Under the pieces are notes generated by a model. The model was not told the DNA's origin and made no database searches. It saw nothing but the letters and a program-made list of their open reading frames with translations. Position numbers and translations under genes: made by a program. 5,627 nt of DNA, from assembly GCA_002923335.1 (NCBI GenBank), contig BEHZ01000112.1, positions 1 to 5,627 on the forward strand. Reading direction: 5' to 3'. Position 1 is the stretch's first letter. Each line of letters starts with the position of its first letter. This document shows positions 1 to 5,627 of this stretch, one piece after another. The stretch is from a bacterium HR23. Lineage in GTDB: Bacteria > Chloroflexota > Dehalococcoidia > Lucifugimonadales > HRBIN23.

Positions 1-253
1 CCCCACCAGGGGCGTCTTCATTTACATCGGCTTCCACCCTGCCACCGACTTCCTGAAGGGCAGTGGGGTGCCCCTTGACCCCGGCGGGCACGTCATTACC
101 AATATCCGCATGGAGACCGCCATTCCGGGGGTGTTCGCCTGCGGGGATGTGCGCCAGTTCTCGGACCGGCAACTGGGCAGTGCAGTAGGGGACGGCATCA
201 CCGCCGCCCTTTCCGCCTACCGCTACATCACCGAGCACCTTTCGGGAGGGTAG
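1..253 (+). CDS. Thioredoxin-reductase-like FAD/NAD(P)-dependent disulfide reductase, C-terminal fragment
   Basis: This is the last 83 codons of a gene that begins before the window, read in the frame starting at base 2 and ending with TAG at 251-253. The translation starts PTRGVFIYIGFHPATDF and continues through DPGGHVIT, METAIPGVFACGDVR and a final GDGITAALSAYRYI helix. The 'T..PGVFACGDVR' block is the conserved C-terminal FAD-contacting motif of thioredoxin reductases and related flavoproteins, and RQ followed by A.GDG..AA is the usual next segment. Known members pass electrons from NAD(P)H through FAD to a redox-active CxxC and then to thioredoxin or a similar partner in the cytoplasm. 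The CxxC and the NAD(P) domain lie upstream and cannot be checked, so a ferredoxin-dependent or other paralogue is possible. The in-frame GTG at 68-70 is internal and not a real start. The 3' end overlaps the convergent restriction-modification gene by 26 bases. Confidence 0.9.
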   Translation, partial: PTRGVFIYIGFHPATDFLKGSGVPLDPGGHVITNIRMETAIPGVFACGDVRQFSDRQLGSAVGDGITAALSAYRYITEHLSGG

Positions 254-3200
254 AAGGGGCAGGGCACCTCGTGCTCTCCCCGGCGTTCCCCTTCCTATCG
301 CCCGGGCCGGCTGGGACCGGGGGCGTTCCCGAGGGGGACGATCCCTGCCCGTGCAGGCCCAGCAGGCGTCGGGCCAGGGCGTCTATCTCCTCCAGTTCCT
401 TCTTGAGAGCGGACCGCACCTCCCCACGCACCCGGCCAATGGGCTTCTCCTGGGGCAACGCCATCTCCGCCACCTTCCGGTGGCACGCCTGGGACAACTC
501 CGCCAGGCGGCGGTGCGCCCGGTCTGCAGGGTCGTAGGGGGGAATGGGCCGGGGCAGCACCTCAAAGGGGCGGCGGTGGAAGTCCCGCTCGCCGAAGGAG
601 CCCTTGGTCTGGTAGGGCTTGACGGCGGCATCCACGCAGGGGGCGTTCAGGAGGGCGGCCAGGTAGTGGGCCTCCTCCGGCGACGGCGTCTCGTAGCGGT
701 AGAGGACGCTTTCCACGACGAGCCCCCGAACGGGGAGGCCATAGGCCGAGAGGCCCGCCCTGGCATCCAGCACGCAGGCCGTCAGGTAGGTGCCGCTCCT
801 GTTGTAGACCACCTTCAGCGCCCCTGGCGACTGGCCAGTGAGGGTTCCATGGTAGTCGAGCCGCTCTAGGAGCGACATCCTGGTTGTGCGGCTCTTGTGC
901 CGTTCCCACAGGGCCTCGGCCCGCTCCAGCCAGCCTGCCAGCCCAGTCCAGCCGTTCTTCACTGCCTCCTCCCTGTCCACCAGCCTGAGTCTGCCGTCCT
1001 GCCCCGCCTGGACGGGCAGCACCACCAGGTGCAGCCGCCGGTAGCCGAAGGGCACCAGGTCGTCGCCCAGGAGGGTGGCGTAGAGGAAGGCCGCCTCCAC
1101 CTCCCCTTGCATTTGCAGGCCCTTCCAGGGGGGCTTGGCCTGGCGCAGCACCGAGGGGTCCGTCTCCAGGTAGGGGCGATGAGGGTCTATGGCCAGCGCC
1201 CCCTCGGGCGGCCGCACGAACCAGAGGGTGCGGGGGACGATAGTCGCCCCCTGGACGAACCTCTCCCGATAGGGGCTGTGGCGCACCGCCGTCGGGCGGG
1301 GCAGTTCCCCGGGGCCCTCCGCCAGGTGCTTCCTCGCCTCGGCCGGGGAGGCGTTCTTCCTGGGCAGGTCACCCCTGAGCGCCACCACCTGCGGCCCCTG
1401 GGCCTCCCCGCCCTTCCTGGCGATGAGGACGCAGGCGGGGACATTGAAGAGGGGGGAGACGCCCTCCAGGTCCAGCACCCTCTCCAGGAAGGGCCAGAAG
1501 CGGCGGCGGAAGTGGTGGTGCTGCTTGGCCCCCGTCAGGACGCTCCTGGGCATGACGAAGGCGATGGCGCCGCCATCCCTCAGGTAGCGCTCGTAGGCGT
1601 GGGCGAAGAAGAGGGTGGCCATCTCCATCTGTGTGAAGAGTTTCACCTCATGGGACGCCGCAAGCCTGTAGTCCTGCAGGGCCATCTTCTTCACCCGCTG
1701 CTGGTATTCGGGGGTGGCTATGTAGCGGTAGGAGAGCCAGGGCGGGTTGCCGGCCACCAGGTCAAAGCGCCGGCGGGAGAAGAGGACGGGCCGGTAGGCG
1801 TTGCGCAGGATGAAGGCGTAGACGGTGTCCCTGCCCGTGCCCACCAGATGGCGCAGCAGGCGCAGGGCGTTCTCGAAGGCTGGCACAAGTCCGCCCAGCC
1901 CCAGACCTTCCAGACGGCTCCGCAGCCCCGCCTTGGCCGCCTCCTCGTCCCCTCCGGCCCGGGCCATCTCTGCCAGGGCCTCGATGGCCCCCTCCATCCC
2001 CTCGGGCTCGCCGGCCAGGCCCGCCGGCAGGTAGAACCCTCGGTCCAGGTGATGGCTCTTGGCTTCCTCCTCGGACAGGCCCGCTACAGGCACCTTGATG
2101 AGTTCCTCCATCCCTTCCCCCTCCAGGAGGGCGTCGGCCATGTAGATGGGGATGCGGACGGCCTCCCGCACCGGGAGATCAGAGGCCAGGGCCAGCACGA
2201 AGTTGCAGCGGGCGATGATGACGGCCAGGGGGTGAATGTCCAGCCCCGCCAGCCGCTCCCTGACATGCCGCACCAGCCCCTCCCCTTTCAGACCGGCCTC
2301 CCGCAGCAGCCTGATGGCGGTGAAGAGGAAGGTGCCCGAGCCGCAGGCGGGGTCCAGGAGGGAGGTCTCAGGCCCGAAGCCCGCCTCCCTGAGCGTCCTC
2401 TCGGCCAGCCAGTCGGGGGTGTAGAACTCCCCTAGGTCGTGGCGGGTGCGGGGGTCCACCAGTTCCTGGTAGAGTTCCTTCAGGAGGTCCTCGTTCAGGC
2501 CAGCGAAGTCGTAGACAGAGAGGCGCTGGGCCAGGCCGCCCAGCAGCGAGAGGGCTTCGTCCCTCACATCCCCCTCCAACACCCAGGCGAAGAAGTCCTC
2601 CTCCACCAGGTTGGGCAGCCCCAGGCGGCGGAAGGCCGCCCCGTCCACCAGCCCCGGTAGCTCCCCAGTCGGCGGCAACTGCCTCGTCACCGCCAGGTAG
2701 GCCATGAGGCGGCCCAGGAGGGCCAGGTAGGTGTGGCGCAGGAAGAGCTTCTCCTTCTCCTTCTCCTCCCCCACCTCCCTGCCATAGACGTGGGCCAGTA
2801 ACCTCCCCCACTCCCGAAACTTGGTGGCCACGGGGCCGCTATCCCTCACCCGGCGCCACATCTCCCACAGCCGCAGGCGGGCCTGGCTGAAGACGGCGCT
2901 CCTCTCCCCGAACCGGCGCACCACGTCCTGGGTGGTAGGGACGACCTGCTTCTGGGAGAACAGTAGCCCCTCCAGCCAGAGCCAGCCCTCCTGGGGCTTG
3001 TCCGCCTCCAGCCTGAACTCGTAGGCCCTGTCCAGCCTTCCATCCCGCAGGACGTAGACCTGGAAGGCCTGGCCATCGGTGAGGATGCCCAGGTAGCGCT
3101 GCGGCTCCCGCTGGGCCGACAGGTAGCGCCCCAGTTCCTCCAGCCCCTTGGCCCTCTCCTCCTCCAGGTTACGCTTGAACTCAAAAACGATGTCCCGGTA

Positions 3201-3401
3201 GAGGGCATCAATGTAGCCGCGGACGCCCAGGGCCGTGAGGTGGCGCTCCAACTCTACTTCGTTGGCTTCCAGGGAGGGGAAGGCGTCCCGGAGGAAATTC
3301 AGGAAAAGGTGGCGGATGTAGTCGTGGGAGGCCCCCTTGCCCCTGGCCTCGGCCAGGGTGTGCAGGTATTGGCTCAGCAGTGGGGGGAAACGGGTGTCCA
3401 T
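228..3401 (-). CDS. Predicted Type IIG-like restriction enzyme: PD-(D/E)xK nuclease fused to Eco57I-like N6-adenine DNA methyltransferase
   Basis: A 1,057-residue protein expected to methylate adenine in a specific DNA site and to cut unmodified DNA with the same chain. Seen: residues 45-120 resemble the HsdR/Type IIG nuclease domain, with D65, then FEFKR giving E74-x-K76, and a following strand YLGILTDGQAFQVYVL. Residues 125-310 look like a mostly helical linker. GEFYTPDWLAE (324-334) is the motif before the methylase fold; DPACGSGTF (350-358) is SAM-binding motif I; GLDIHPLAVIIARCNF follows; MADALL (421-426) resembles motif III; NPPW (552-555) is catalytic motif IV; GGAIAFVMPRSVL comes near 610-622. 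Residues about 700-960 probably recognise the target, ending in EEAHYLAALLNAP and FEVLPRPIPPYDP, typical of this family. The ATG at 3399-3401 has GAGGA nine bases upstream. Length is normal for Type IIG. Alternatives are a methylase with an inactive nuclease or a DISARM/BREX-type methylase, but no partner genes are visible. The last 39 residues are Pro/Gly/Ser-rich and probably non-conserved. Confidence 0.88.
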   Translation of the reverse strand: MDTRFPPLLSQYLHTLAEARGKGASHDYIRHLFLNFLRDAFPSLEANEVELERHLTALGVRGYIDALYRDIVFEFKRNLEEERAKGLEELGRYLSAQREPQRYLGILTDGQAFQVYVLRDGRLDRAYEFRLEADKPQEGWLWLEGLLFSQKQVVPTTQDVVRRFGERSAVFSQARLRLWEMWRRVRDSGPVATKFREWGRLLAHVYGREVGEEKEKEKLFLRHTYLALLGRLMAYLAVTRQLPPTGELPGLVDGAAFRRLGLPNLVEEDFFAWVLEGDVRDEALSLLGGLAQRLSVYDFAGLNEDLLKELYQELVDPRTRHDLGEFYTPDWLAERTLREAGFGPETSLLDPACGSGTFLFTAIRLLREAGLKGEGLVRHVRERLAGLDIHPLAVIIARCNFVLALASDLPVREAVRIPIYMADALLEGEGMEELIKVPVAGLSEEEAKSHHLDRGFYLPAGLAGEPEGMEGAIEALAEMARAGGDEEAAKAGLRSRLEGLGLGGLVPAFENALRLLRHLVGTGRDTVYAFILRNAYRPVLFSRRRFDLVAGNPPWLSYRYIATPEYQQRVKKMALQDYRLAASHEVKLFTQMEMATLFFAHAYERYLRDGGAIAFVMPRSVLTGAKQHHHFRRRFWPFLERVLDLEGVSPLFNVPACVLIARKGGEAQGPQVVALRGDLPRKNASPAEARKHLAEGPGELPRPTAVRHSPYRERFVQGATIVPRTLWFVRPPEGALAIDPHRPYLETDPSVLRQAKPPWKGLQMQGEVEAAFLYATLLGDDLVPFGYRRLHLVVLPVQAGQDGRLRLVDREEAVKNGWTGLAGWLERAEALWERHKSRTTRMSLLERLDYHGTLTGQSPGALKVVYNRSGTYLTACVLDARAGLSAYGLPVRGLVVESVLYRYETPSPEEAHYLAALLNAPCVDAAVKPYQTKGSFGERDFHRRPFEVLPRPIPPYDPADRAHRRLAELSQACHRKVAEMALPQEKPIGRVRGEVRSALKKELEEIDALARRLLGLHGQGSSPSGTPPVPAGPGDRKGNAGESTRCPAPSTLPKGAR
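257..281 (+). terminator. Possible hairpin terminator of the thioredoxin reductase gene
   Basis: An imperfect stem-loop begins three bases after the TAG stop. The arms pair GGGCAGGGCAC with GTGCTCTCCCC around a CTC loop, with one C-C mismatch and one G-U pair. The position fits a terminator, but no T-run follows, so it is either a weak or factor-assisted terminator or chance pairing in GC-rich DNA. It lies inside the tail of the gene on the opposite strand. Confidence 0.35.
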
Positions 3402-3410
3402 GGTGCCCTG

Positions 3411-3424
3411 TCCTCAGGAGTATA
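3411..3424 (-). promoter_or_regulatory. Ribosome binding site and possible extended -10 box before the restriction-modification gene
   Basis: On the minus strand, GAGGA (3411-3415) sits nine bases before the ATG at 3401, a good ribosome binding site that supports this start. Just upstream, TATACT (3419-3424) is preceded by TG one base away, giving the extended -10 form TGnTATACT. No convincing -35 hexamer is seen. If the -10 were used, transcription would start within or next to the ribosome binding site, leaving a very short leader, so the promoter part is tentative. Confidence 0.35.
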
Positions 3425-3486
3425 GCAAGTTGGTGGGAGCCGTGCCTGCGCTAGCGGCACCGGGAGAGAGGGGTGCCCCGAAAGCA

Positions 3487-3517
3487 GAGGGGCCGACCCG
3501 GGGCTGGTCGGCCCCTC
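3487..3517 (-). terminator. Hairpin terminator after the MmgE/PrpD gene
   Basis: A perfect 11-bp inverted repeat (arms 3487-3497 and 3507-3517, GAGGGGCCGAC and its complement) with a nine-base loop. It begins 16 bases after the TAG stop of the MmgE/PrpD gene. On the minus strand it is followed by TGCTTTC, which is only a short T-rich stretch, so the U-tract is weak. The strong GC stem and its position make termination the best reading. It also separates this gene from the restriction-modification gene that starts 86 bases further on. Confidence 0.65.
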
Positions 3518-3533
3518 GCCGTCGTCGGCGGGA

Positions 3534-4904
3534 CTACCGGCCGTCGCCCCGCACCAGGTCCAGGGCGGTGCGGATGTCCCCCACCTGGCCGATGTGGCGC
3601 CACACCTGCGCCGCCTGTGCCACTCGCTCCTTGGGGAGAGAGAGGGAGGCGTTGAACATAAACTTACCCCGCAGGCCCTCTTCGCCCCAGGGGTTTTGCT
3701 GGGTGGCGACGATCTGCTCCCAGGGCACCGCCTTGCTGAAGGTGCGCCCATCCTTCAGGCGCACCGTTACCGCCGTGGGCTCCCGCAGACCGCCGGTAGT
3801 GGGCGCCCACTTGGGGCGCACGTGGATATGGACCTTCTCCATGGCCTCCTGGAGGGCGGGGTCCTTCACCTTCTCGTCGGTGAAGTGCTCAATGCGGGGG
3901 GCGCCCTCCCGGATGGCCAGGGCGGTGTTGTAACGGACGCTGAACTTCCCCTCCAGGCCGGTGGCGGGGCGGTCGTAGAGCATCACCACCGAAAGGTAAG
4001 ACTGCTCCACATCCACACCGGCGATGTCCTCGTAGCGGATGTTGTGCTCCTTCAGGATGCTGAGGAGGCCGTCAAGCATGCTGTGGTTGCCGTAACAGCA
4101 GGGGTATTTTTTGTAGGCGATGAGTTCCTGGACATGGAAGGGATTGCCCAGGCCCCGCACCATGGCCTCGGTGTCGTAGGCGTCTTCGCCGAAGTAGGCG
4201 TGGGCCCACCCGGCCCGGCTCTCCAGGAACTGGGAGGAGGCCACCATGCCCTTCTGGGCCAACTGGGCTGCCATCACCCCGTTGCGGGCTGCCAGGCCGG
4301 CGTGGAGGGGCTTCACCATGGTGCCGAAGTTCTGGACGATGCCTGCGCCCATAGAGGCGACGATGCCCAGGGCCATCATGGTCTGCTGGGGGTTGAGGCG
4401 CAGGAGTTTGGAGGCTGCAGCGGCGGCTGCCATCCCGCCGAAGACGGCGGTGCTGTGGAAGCCCCGCACCATCTGATTGTATCGGCTGCTGCGGTTGAGG
4501 GCGTAGCCCACCTCAAAGCCGATGATATACGCCTCAATGATATCCCGACCGGATGCGCCTATCTTCTCGCCGATGGCCAGGGTGGTGGGGAGGAGGACCG
4601 TGGTGGGGTGCCCCCAGCCTCCCACATCGTCGTAGTCCAGGGCGTGCCCGCAGGTGCCGTTGATGAGGGCAGCCAGGGCAGGGGAGGTCTTGTAGCCCCC
4701 GCCGATAACCGACGCCTCTGGCGTGCCGCCGGCCTCCCGCCCGTAGTCCAGGATGATTTTGCCCACGGGCTGGGCGGCGCCCGCCAGGGTAACGCCTATT
4801 TGGTCAAAGATGGCCTCCTCCACTACCCGCACCGCATCGGGGGGGATGGTCTCCAGGGATGTCTCCACAATCCACCGGGCGATACGCTCTTCGGTCTTCC
4901 CCAT
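3534..4904 (-). CDS. MmgE/PrpD family protein (2-methylcitrate dehydratase / cis-aconitate decarboxylase-like)
   Basis: A full-length 456-residue member of the MmgE/PrpD superfamily, whose known members include 2-methylcitrate dehydratase (PrpD), cis-aconitate decarboxylase and iminodisuccinate epimerase. Seen: an N-terminal all-helical domain with GHALDYDDV then HPTTVLLP (residues 86-106), GFHSTAVFGGMAAAAAASKLL (148-168), FGTMVKPLHAGLAARNGV (193-210), and KKYPCCYGNHSMLDG (265-279) at the start of the second domain. By family comparison, the Asp-rich HxxDxDD segment, H99, K198 and K265/K266 are the likely active-site positions. No signal peptide or membrane segment, so cytoplasmic. The ATG at 4902-4904 is chosen because a strong AAGGAGAT site lies just upstream (GGAG seven bases before ATG). 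The substrate cannot be read from sequence: the family is wide and neither citrate synthase nor methylisocitrate lyase is next to it, so the name prpD is not justified. The MaoC-like gene upstream on the same strand hints at catabolism of an acyl-CoA or carboxylic acid (inference). Confidence 0.93.
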   Translation of the reverse strand: MGKTEERIARWIVETSLETIPPDAVRVVEEAIFDQIGVTLAGAAQPVGKIILDYGREAGGTPEASVIGGGYKTSPALAALINGTCGHALDYDDVGGWGHPTTVLLPTTLAIGEKIGASGRDIIEAYIIGFEVGYALNRSSRYNQMVRGFHSTAVFGGMAAAAAASKLLRLNPQQTMMALGIVASMGAGIVQNFGTMVKPLHAGLAARNGVMAAQLAQKGMVASSQFLESRAGWAHAYFGEDAYDTEAMVRGLGNPFHVQELIAYKKYPCCYGNHSMLDGLLSILKEHNIRYEDIAGVDVEQSYLSVVMLYDRPATGLEGKFSVRYNTALAIREGAPRIEHFTDEKVKDPALQEAMEKVHIHVRPKWAPTTGGLREPTAVTVRLKDGRTFSKAVPWEQIVATQQNPWGEEGLRGKFMFNASLSLPKERVAQAAQVWRHIGQVGDIRTALDLVRGDGR

Positions 4905-4909
4905 GCCTT

Positions 4910-4918
4910 ATCTCCTTT
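4910..4918 (-). promoter_or_regulatory. Strong ribosome binding site of the MmgE/PrpD gene
   Basis: The minus strand reads AAAGGAGAT, with GGAG seven bases before the ATG at 4904. It is a near-consensus Shine-Dalgarno sequence and fixes the start. Just upstream, an AT-rich stretch (4921-4929, CATAAAATAA on the minus strand) stands out in this GC-rich DNA and could contain a -10 element, but I see no -35 at suitable spacing. Confidence 0.7.
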
Positions 4919-4952
4919 CCTTATTTTATGCCGAGGGCCGAAAAACACCCTT

Positions 4953-4971
4953 CTTCCCCTTCCCGGGGAAG
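4953..4971 (-). repeat. Inverted repeat in the MmgE/PrpD leader, with T5 downstream
   Basis: A perfect 7-bp inverted repeat, CTTCCCC and GGGGAAG, with a five-base loop. On the minus strand it is followed after seven bases by TTTTT (4941-4945). This could be a weak terminator or attenuator between the small gene and the MmgE/PrpD gene, but the T-run is further from the stem than is usual. Confidence 0.35.
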
Positions 4972-4989
4972 CAGTAGATACCCATCGGC

Positions 4990-5025
4990 GGGGGAGGGTG
5001 CCCGGCGCCGGGCTGTGGCTCCCCC
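4990..5025. repeat. Nested inverted repeat around a 14-bp palindrome
   Basis: Outer arms GGGGGAG (4990-4996) and CTCCCCC (5019-5025) are perfect complements. Inside them, GCCCGGCGCCGGGC (5000-5013) is a perfect 14-bp palindrome. The RNA could form a long interrupted stem. A dyad this symmetric could also be a protein-binding site. Function unknown; in GC-rich DNA part of it may be chance. Confidence 0.4.
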
Positions 5026-5030
5026 TCTAG

Positions 5031-5050
5031 ACCCCTCCTAGGGGAGGGGT
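5031..5050 (-). terminator. Hairpin just after the small gene, probable terminator
   Basis: A perfect 8-bp stem (ACCCCTCC with GGAGGGGT) and a four-base loop, starting four bases after the TGA stop of the small gene on the minus strand. No T-run follows (CTAGAGG), so if it ends transcription it does so weakly or with help from the adjacent nested repeat. It might instead protect the 3' end of the upstream message. Confidence 0.5.
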
Positions 5051-5054
5051 GTCT

Positions 5055-5324
5055 TCACACCTTCCAGATGTAGCCCCCGTCGTGCACCAGGTCGACCTTG
5101 TAGATGGCCTCGGCCTTCCAGCCCCTCTCCTGGAGCCACTTCTCCAGGGGGGCCTGCTCCACCCCCTCGCACTCCACCACGATACGGCCGGTGGCCAGGG
5201 CGCAGGAGGCACGGAGGATGGTGTGGCGTGGGTCAATGCGCCACTTGCGCACGGCGTTCAGGGCGTCGCGGAACTGGGCTTCGGTGATGCCGGGGGCGTT
5301 GACGATGGCGAGGTAGCGTGTCAT
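5055..5324 (-). CDS. Small uncharacterised protein of about 89 residues, possibly ferredoxin-like fold
   Basis: I do not recognise this protein with confidence. It starts MTRYLAIVNAPGITEAQF and ends AEAIYKVDLVHDGGYIWKV. The pattern looks like strand (YLAIVNAP), helix (TEAQFRDALNAVRKW), strands (HTILRASCALATG and RIVVECEG), helix (QAPLEKWLQERG) and strand (AEAIYKVDLV). This resembles the small ferredoxin-like alpha/beta proteins such as the DUF4242 group, some of which bind metal, but the match is by pattern only. It has no signal peptide or membrane segment. An in-frame GTG at 5328-5330 touches the TAG of the upstream gene, but AAAGGAG ends only three bases before it; the ATG at 5322-5324 has nine bases of spacing and is preferred. 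The gene is very likely co-transcribed and translationally coupled with the MaoC-like gene. Confidence 0.8.
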   Translation of the reverse strand: MTRYLAIVNAPGITEAQFRDALNAVRKWRIDPRHTILRASCALATGRIVVECEGVEQAPLEKWLQERGWKAEAIYKVDLVHDGGYIWKV

Positions 5325-5330
5325 CTTCAC

Positions 5331-5627
5331 CTACTCCTTTGGCGGGACGAAGGGATAGGGGATGGGTTTACCCCCTCGCAGGGGGAGGACAACGGTGGCC
5401 GTGCCCGGCATGCTCTCAATGCCGTCCTGGTTCTTCATGCCGATCTCCAGGTCCACGAACCCCATGCCGTCCTTCACATACTTTTTGACCACCTTGCCCC
5501 ATACGATGAGGATGTCGCCGGGGACCAGCATGGCACGGTGCTGGAAACTGGCCTTCCAGAACCATCCGTTGGGACGCACCCAGTCCTTCAGGTAGGAGGG
5601 GATGATGCTCTGCTTCCAGGAGCCTTG
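5331..5627 (-). CDS. MaoC-like hot-dog-fold dehydratase/hydratase, C-terminal part
   Basis: This 98-residue fragment runs off the right edge of the window; the reading frame is open to the last base and the N-terminus is missing. Visible sequence includes GSWKQSIIPSYLKDWVRPNG, then FQHRAMLVPGDILIVWGKVVKKYV, a strand FVDLEIGMKNQDG, and GTATVVLPLRGG near the end. The order 'PGD.l...G.V..K......VDLE....NQ.G.....GTA.V.LP' is the C-terminal half of MaoC/FAS1-type acyl dehydratases, which add or remove water on acyl-CoA or related substrates with a hot-dog fold. The catalytic Asp-His segment expected in MaoC hydratases is not in the visible part, so activity cannot be judged; a non-catalytic hot-dog protein is possible. 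The in-frame GTG at 5577-5579 is internal, because coding similarity continues upstream of it. The TAG stop (5331-5333) abuts the next gene, and the last codons CCAAAGGAG supply that gene's ribosome binding site. Confidence 0.8.
   Translation of the reverse strand, partial: QGSWKQSIIPSYLKDWVRPNGWFWKASFQHRAMLVPGDILIVWGKVVKKYVKDGMGFVDLEIGMKNQDGIESMPGTATVVLPLRGGKPIPYPFVPPKE

Noticed and set aside
351..869. A 172-codon plus-strand frame near the end of the restriction-modification gene
   Set aside because: It is antisense to the target-recognition region, with no ribosome binding site or recognisable protein pattern.
897..2435. A 512-codon open frame on the plus strand inside the restriction-modification gene
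   Set aside because: It is antisense to a region with clear methylase motifs; its product is rich in Gly, His, Gln and Pro with no recognisable motif, typical of antisense frames in GC-rich DNA.
2368..2811. A 147-codon minus-strand frame overlapping the methylase gene in another frame
   Set aside because: Extremely Gly/Pro-rich composition and complete overlap with conserved coding sequence mark it as a frame shadow, not evidence of a frameshift.
228..3401. Assignment of the large gene as BREX pglX or DISARM drmMI
   Set aside because: The N-terminal nuclease-like domain and target-recognition layout fit Type IIG better, and no BREX or DISARM partner gene is in the window.
3419..3447. A full sigma-70 promoter for the restriction-modification gene
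   Set aside because: Only a good extended -10 is present; at 16-18 bases upstream there is no TTGACA-like element, and the implied start point would fall on the ribosome binding site.
3534..4904. Naming the MmgE/PrpD gene prpD
   Set aside because: The family covers several reactions, and no methylcitrate-cycle gene (citrate synthase-like or methylisocitrate lyase) is visible beside it.
3594..5030. A 478-codon open frame on the plus strand opposite the MmgE/PrpD gene
   Set aside because: The minus strand carries an unmistakable family match with a strong ribosome binding site; the plus-strand product is low-complexity Gly/Ala/His-rich sequence and spans the intergenic hairpins.

Overview
This is a GC-rich bacterial window of 5,627 bases with five protein-coding genes, two of them cut by the window edges. 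The gene mix (a MaoC-like dehydratase beside an MmgE/PrpD-family enzyme, plus thioredoxin reductase and a one-protein restriction-modification enzyme) and the base composition would suit Chloroflexota of the Dehalococcoidia type. That placement is inference; nothing here fixes the taxonomy. No rRNA, tRNA, CRISPR array, transposase or integrase is visible.

Layout. Bases 1-253 (+) hold the C-terminal end of a thioredoxin-reductase-like flavoprotein. Bases 228-3401 (-) hold one large gene for a 1,057-residue predicted Type IIG-like enzyme: an N-terminal PD-(D/E)xK nuclease, a helical linker, an Eco57I-like N6-adenine methyltransferase core, and a target-recognition region. It converges on the thioredoxin reductase gene and overlaps its 3' end by 26 bases. 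Bases 3402-3533 are intergenic and hold a perfect 11-bp hairpin that probably ends the next gene. Bases 3534-4904 (-) encode an MmgE/PrpD-family protein. Bases 4905-5054 are intergenic and contain three inverted repeats in a row. Bases 5055-5324 (-) encode a small protein of about 89 residues with no sure identity. Bases 5331-5627 (-) hold the C-terminal part of a MaoC/hot-dog-fold dehydratase.

How the genes may work together. The MaoC-like gene and the small gene are tightly coupled: the ribosome binding site of the small gene lies in the last codons of the MaoC-like gene. MmgE/PrpD follows on the same strand and may belong to the same acyl or carboxylic-acid catabolic unit, although the hairpins between them suggest separate or attenuated transcription. 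The restriction-modification gene is next on that strand after a hairpin, and is functionally unrelated. It needs no separate methylase or specificity subunit, which agrees with the lack of other defence genes here.

The most notable points are the apparently self-contained nuclease-methyltransferase, its odd low-complexity C-terminal tail that runs through the neighbouring gene's putative terminator and stop codon, and the row of hairpins ahead of the MmgE/PrpD gene. I see no clear evidence for a wholly new multi-gene system in this window.
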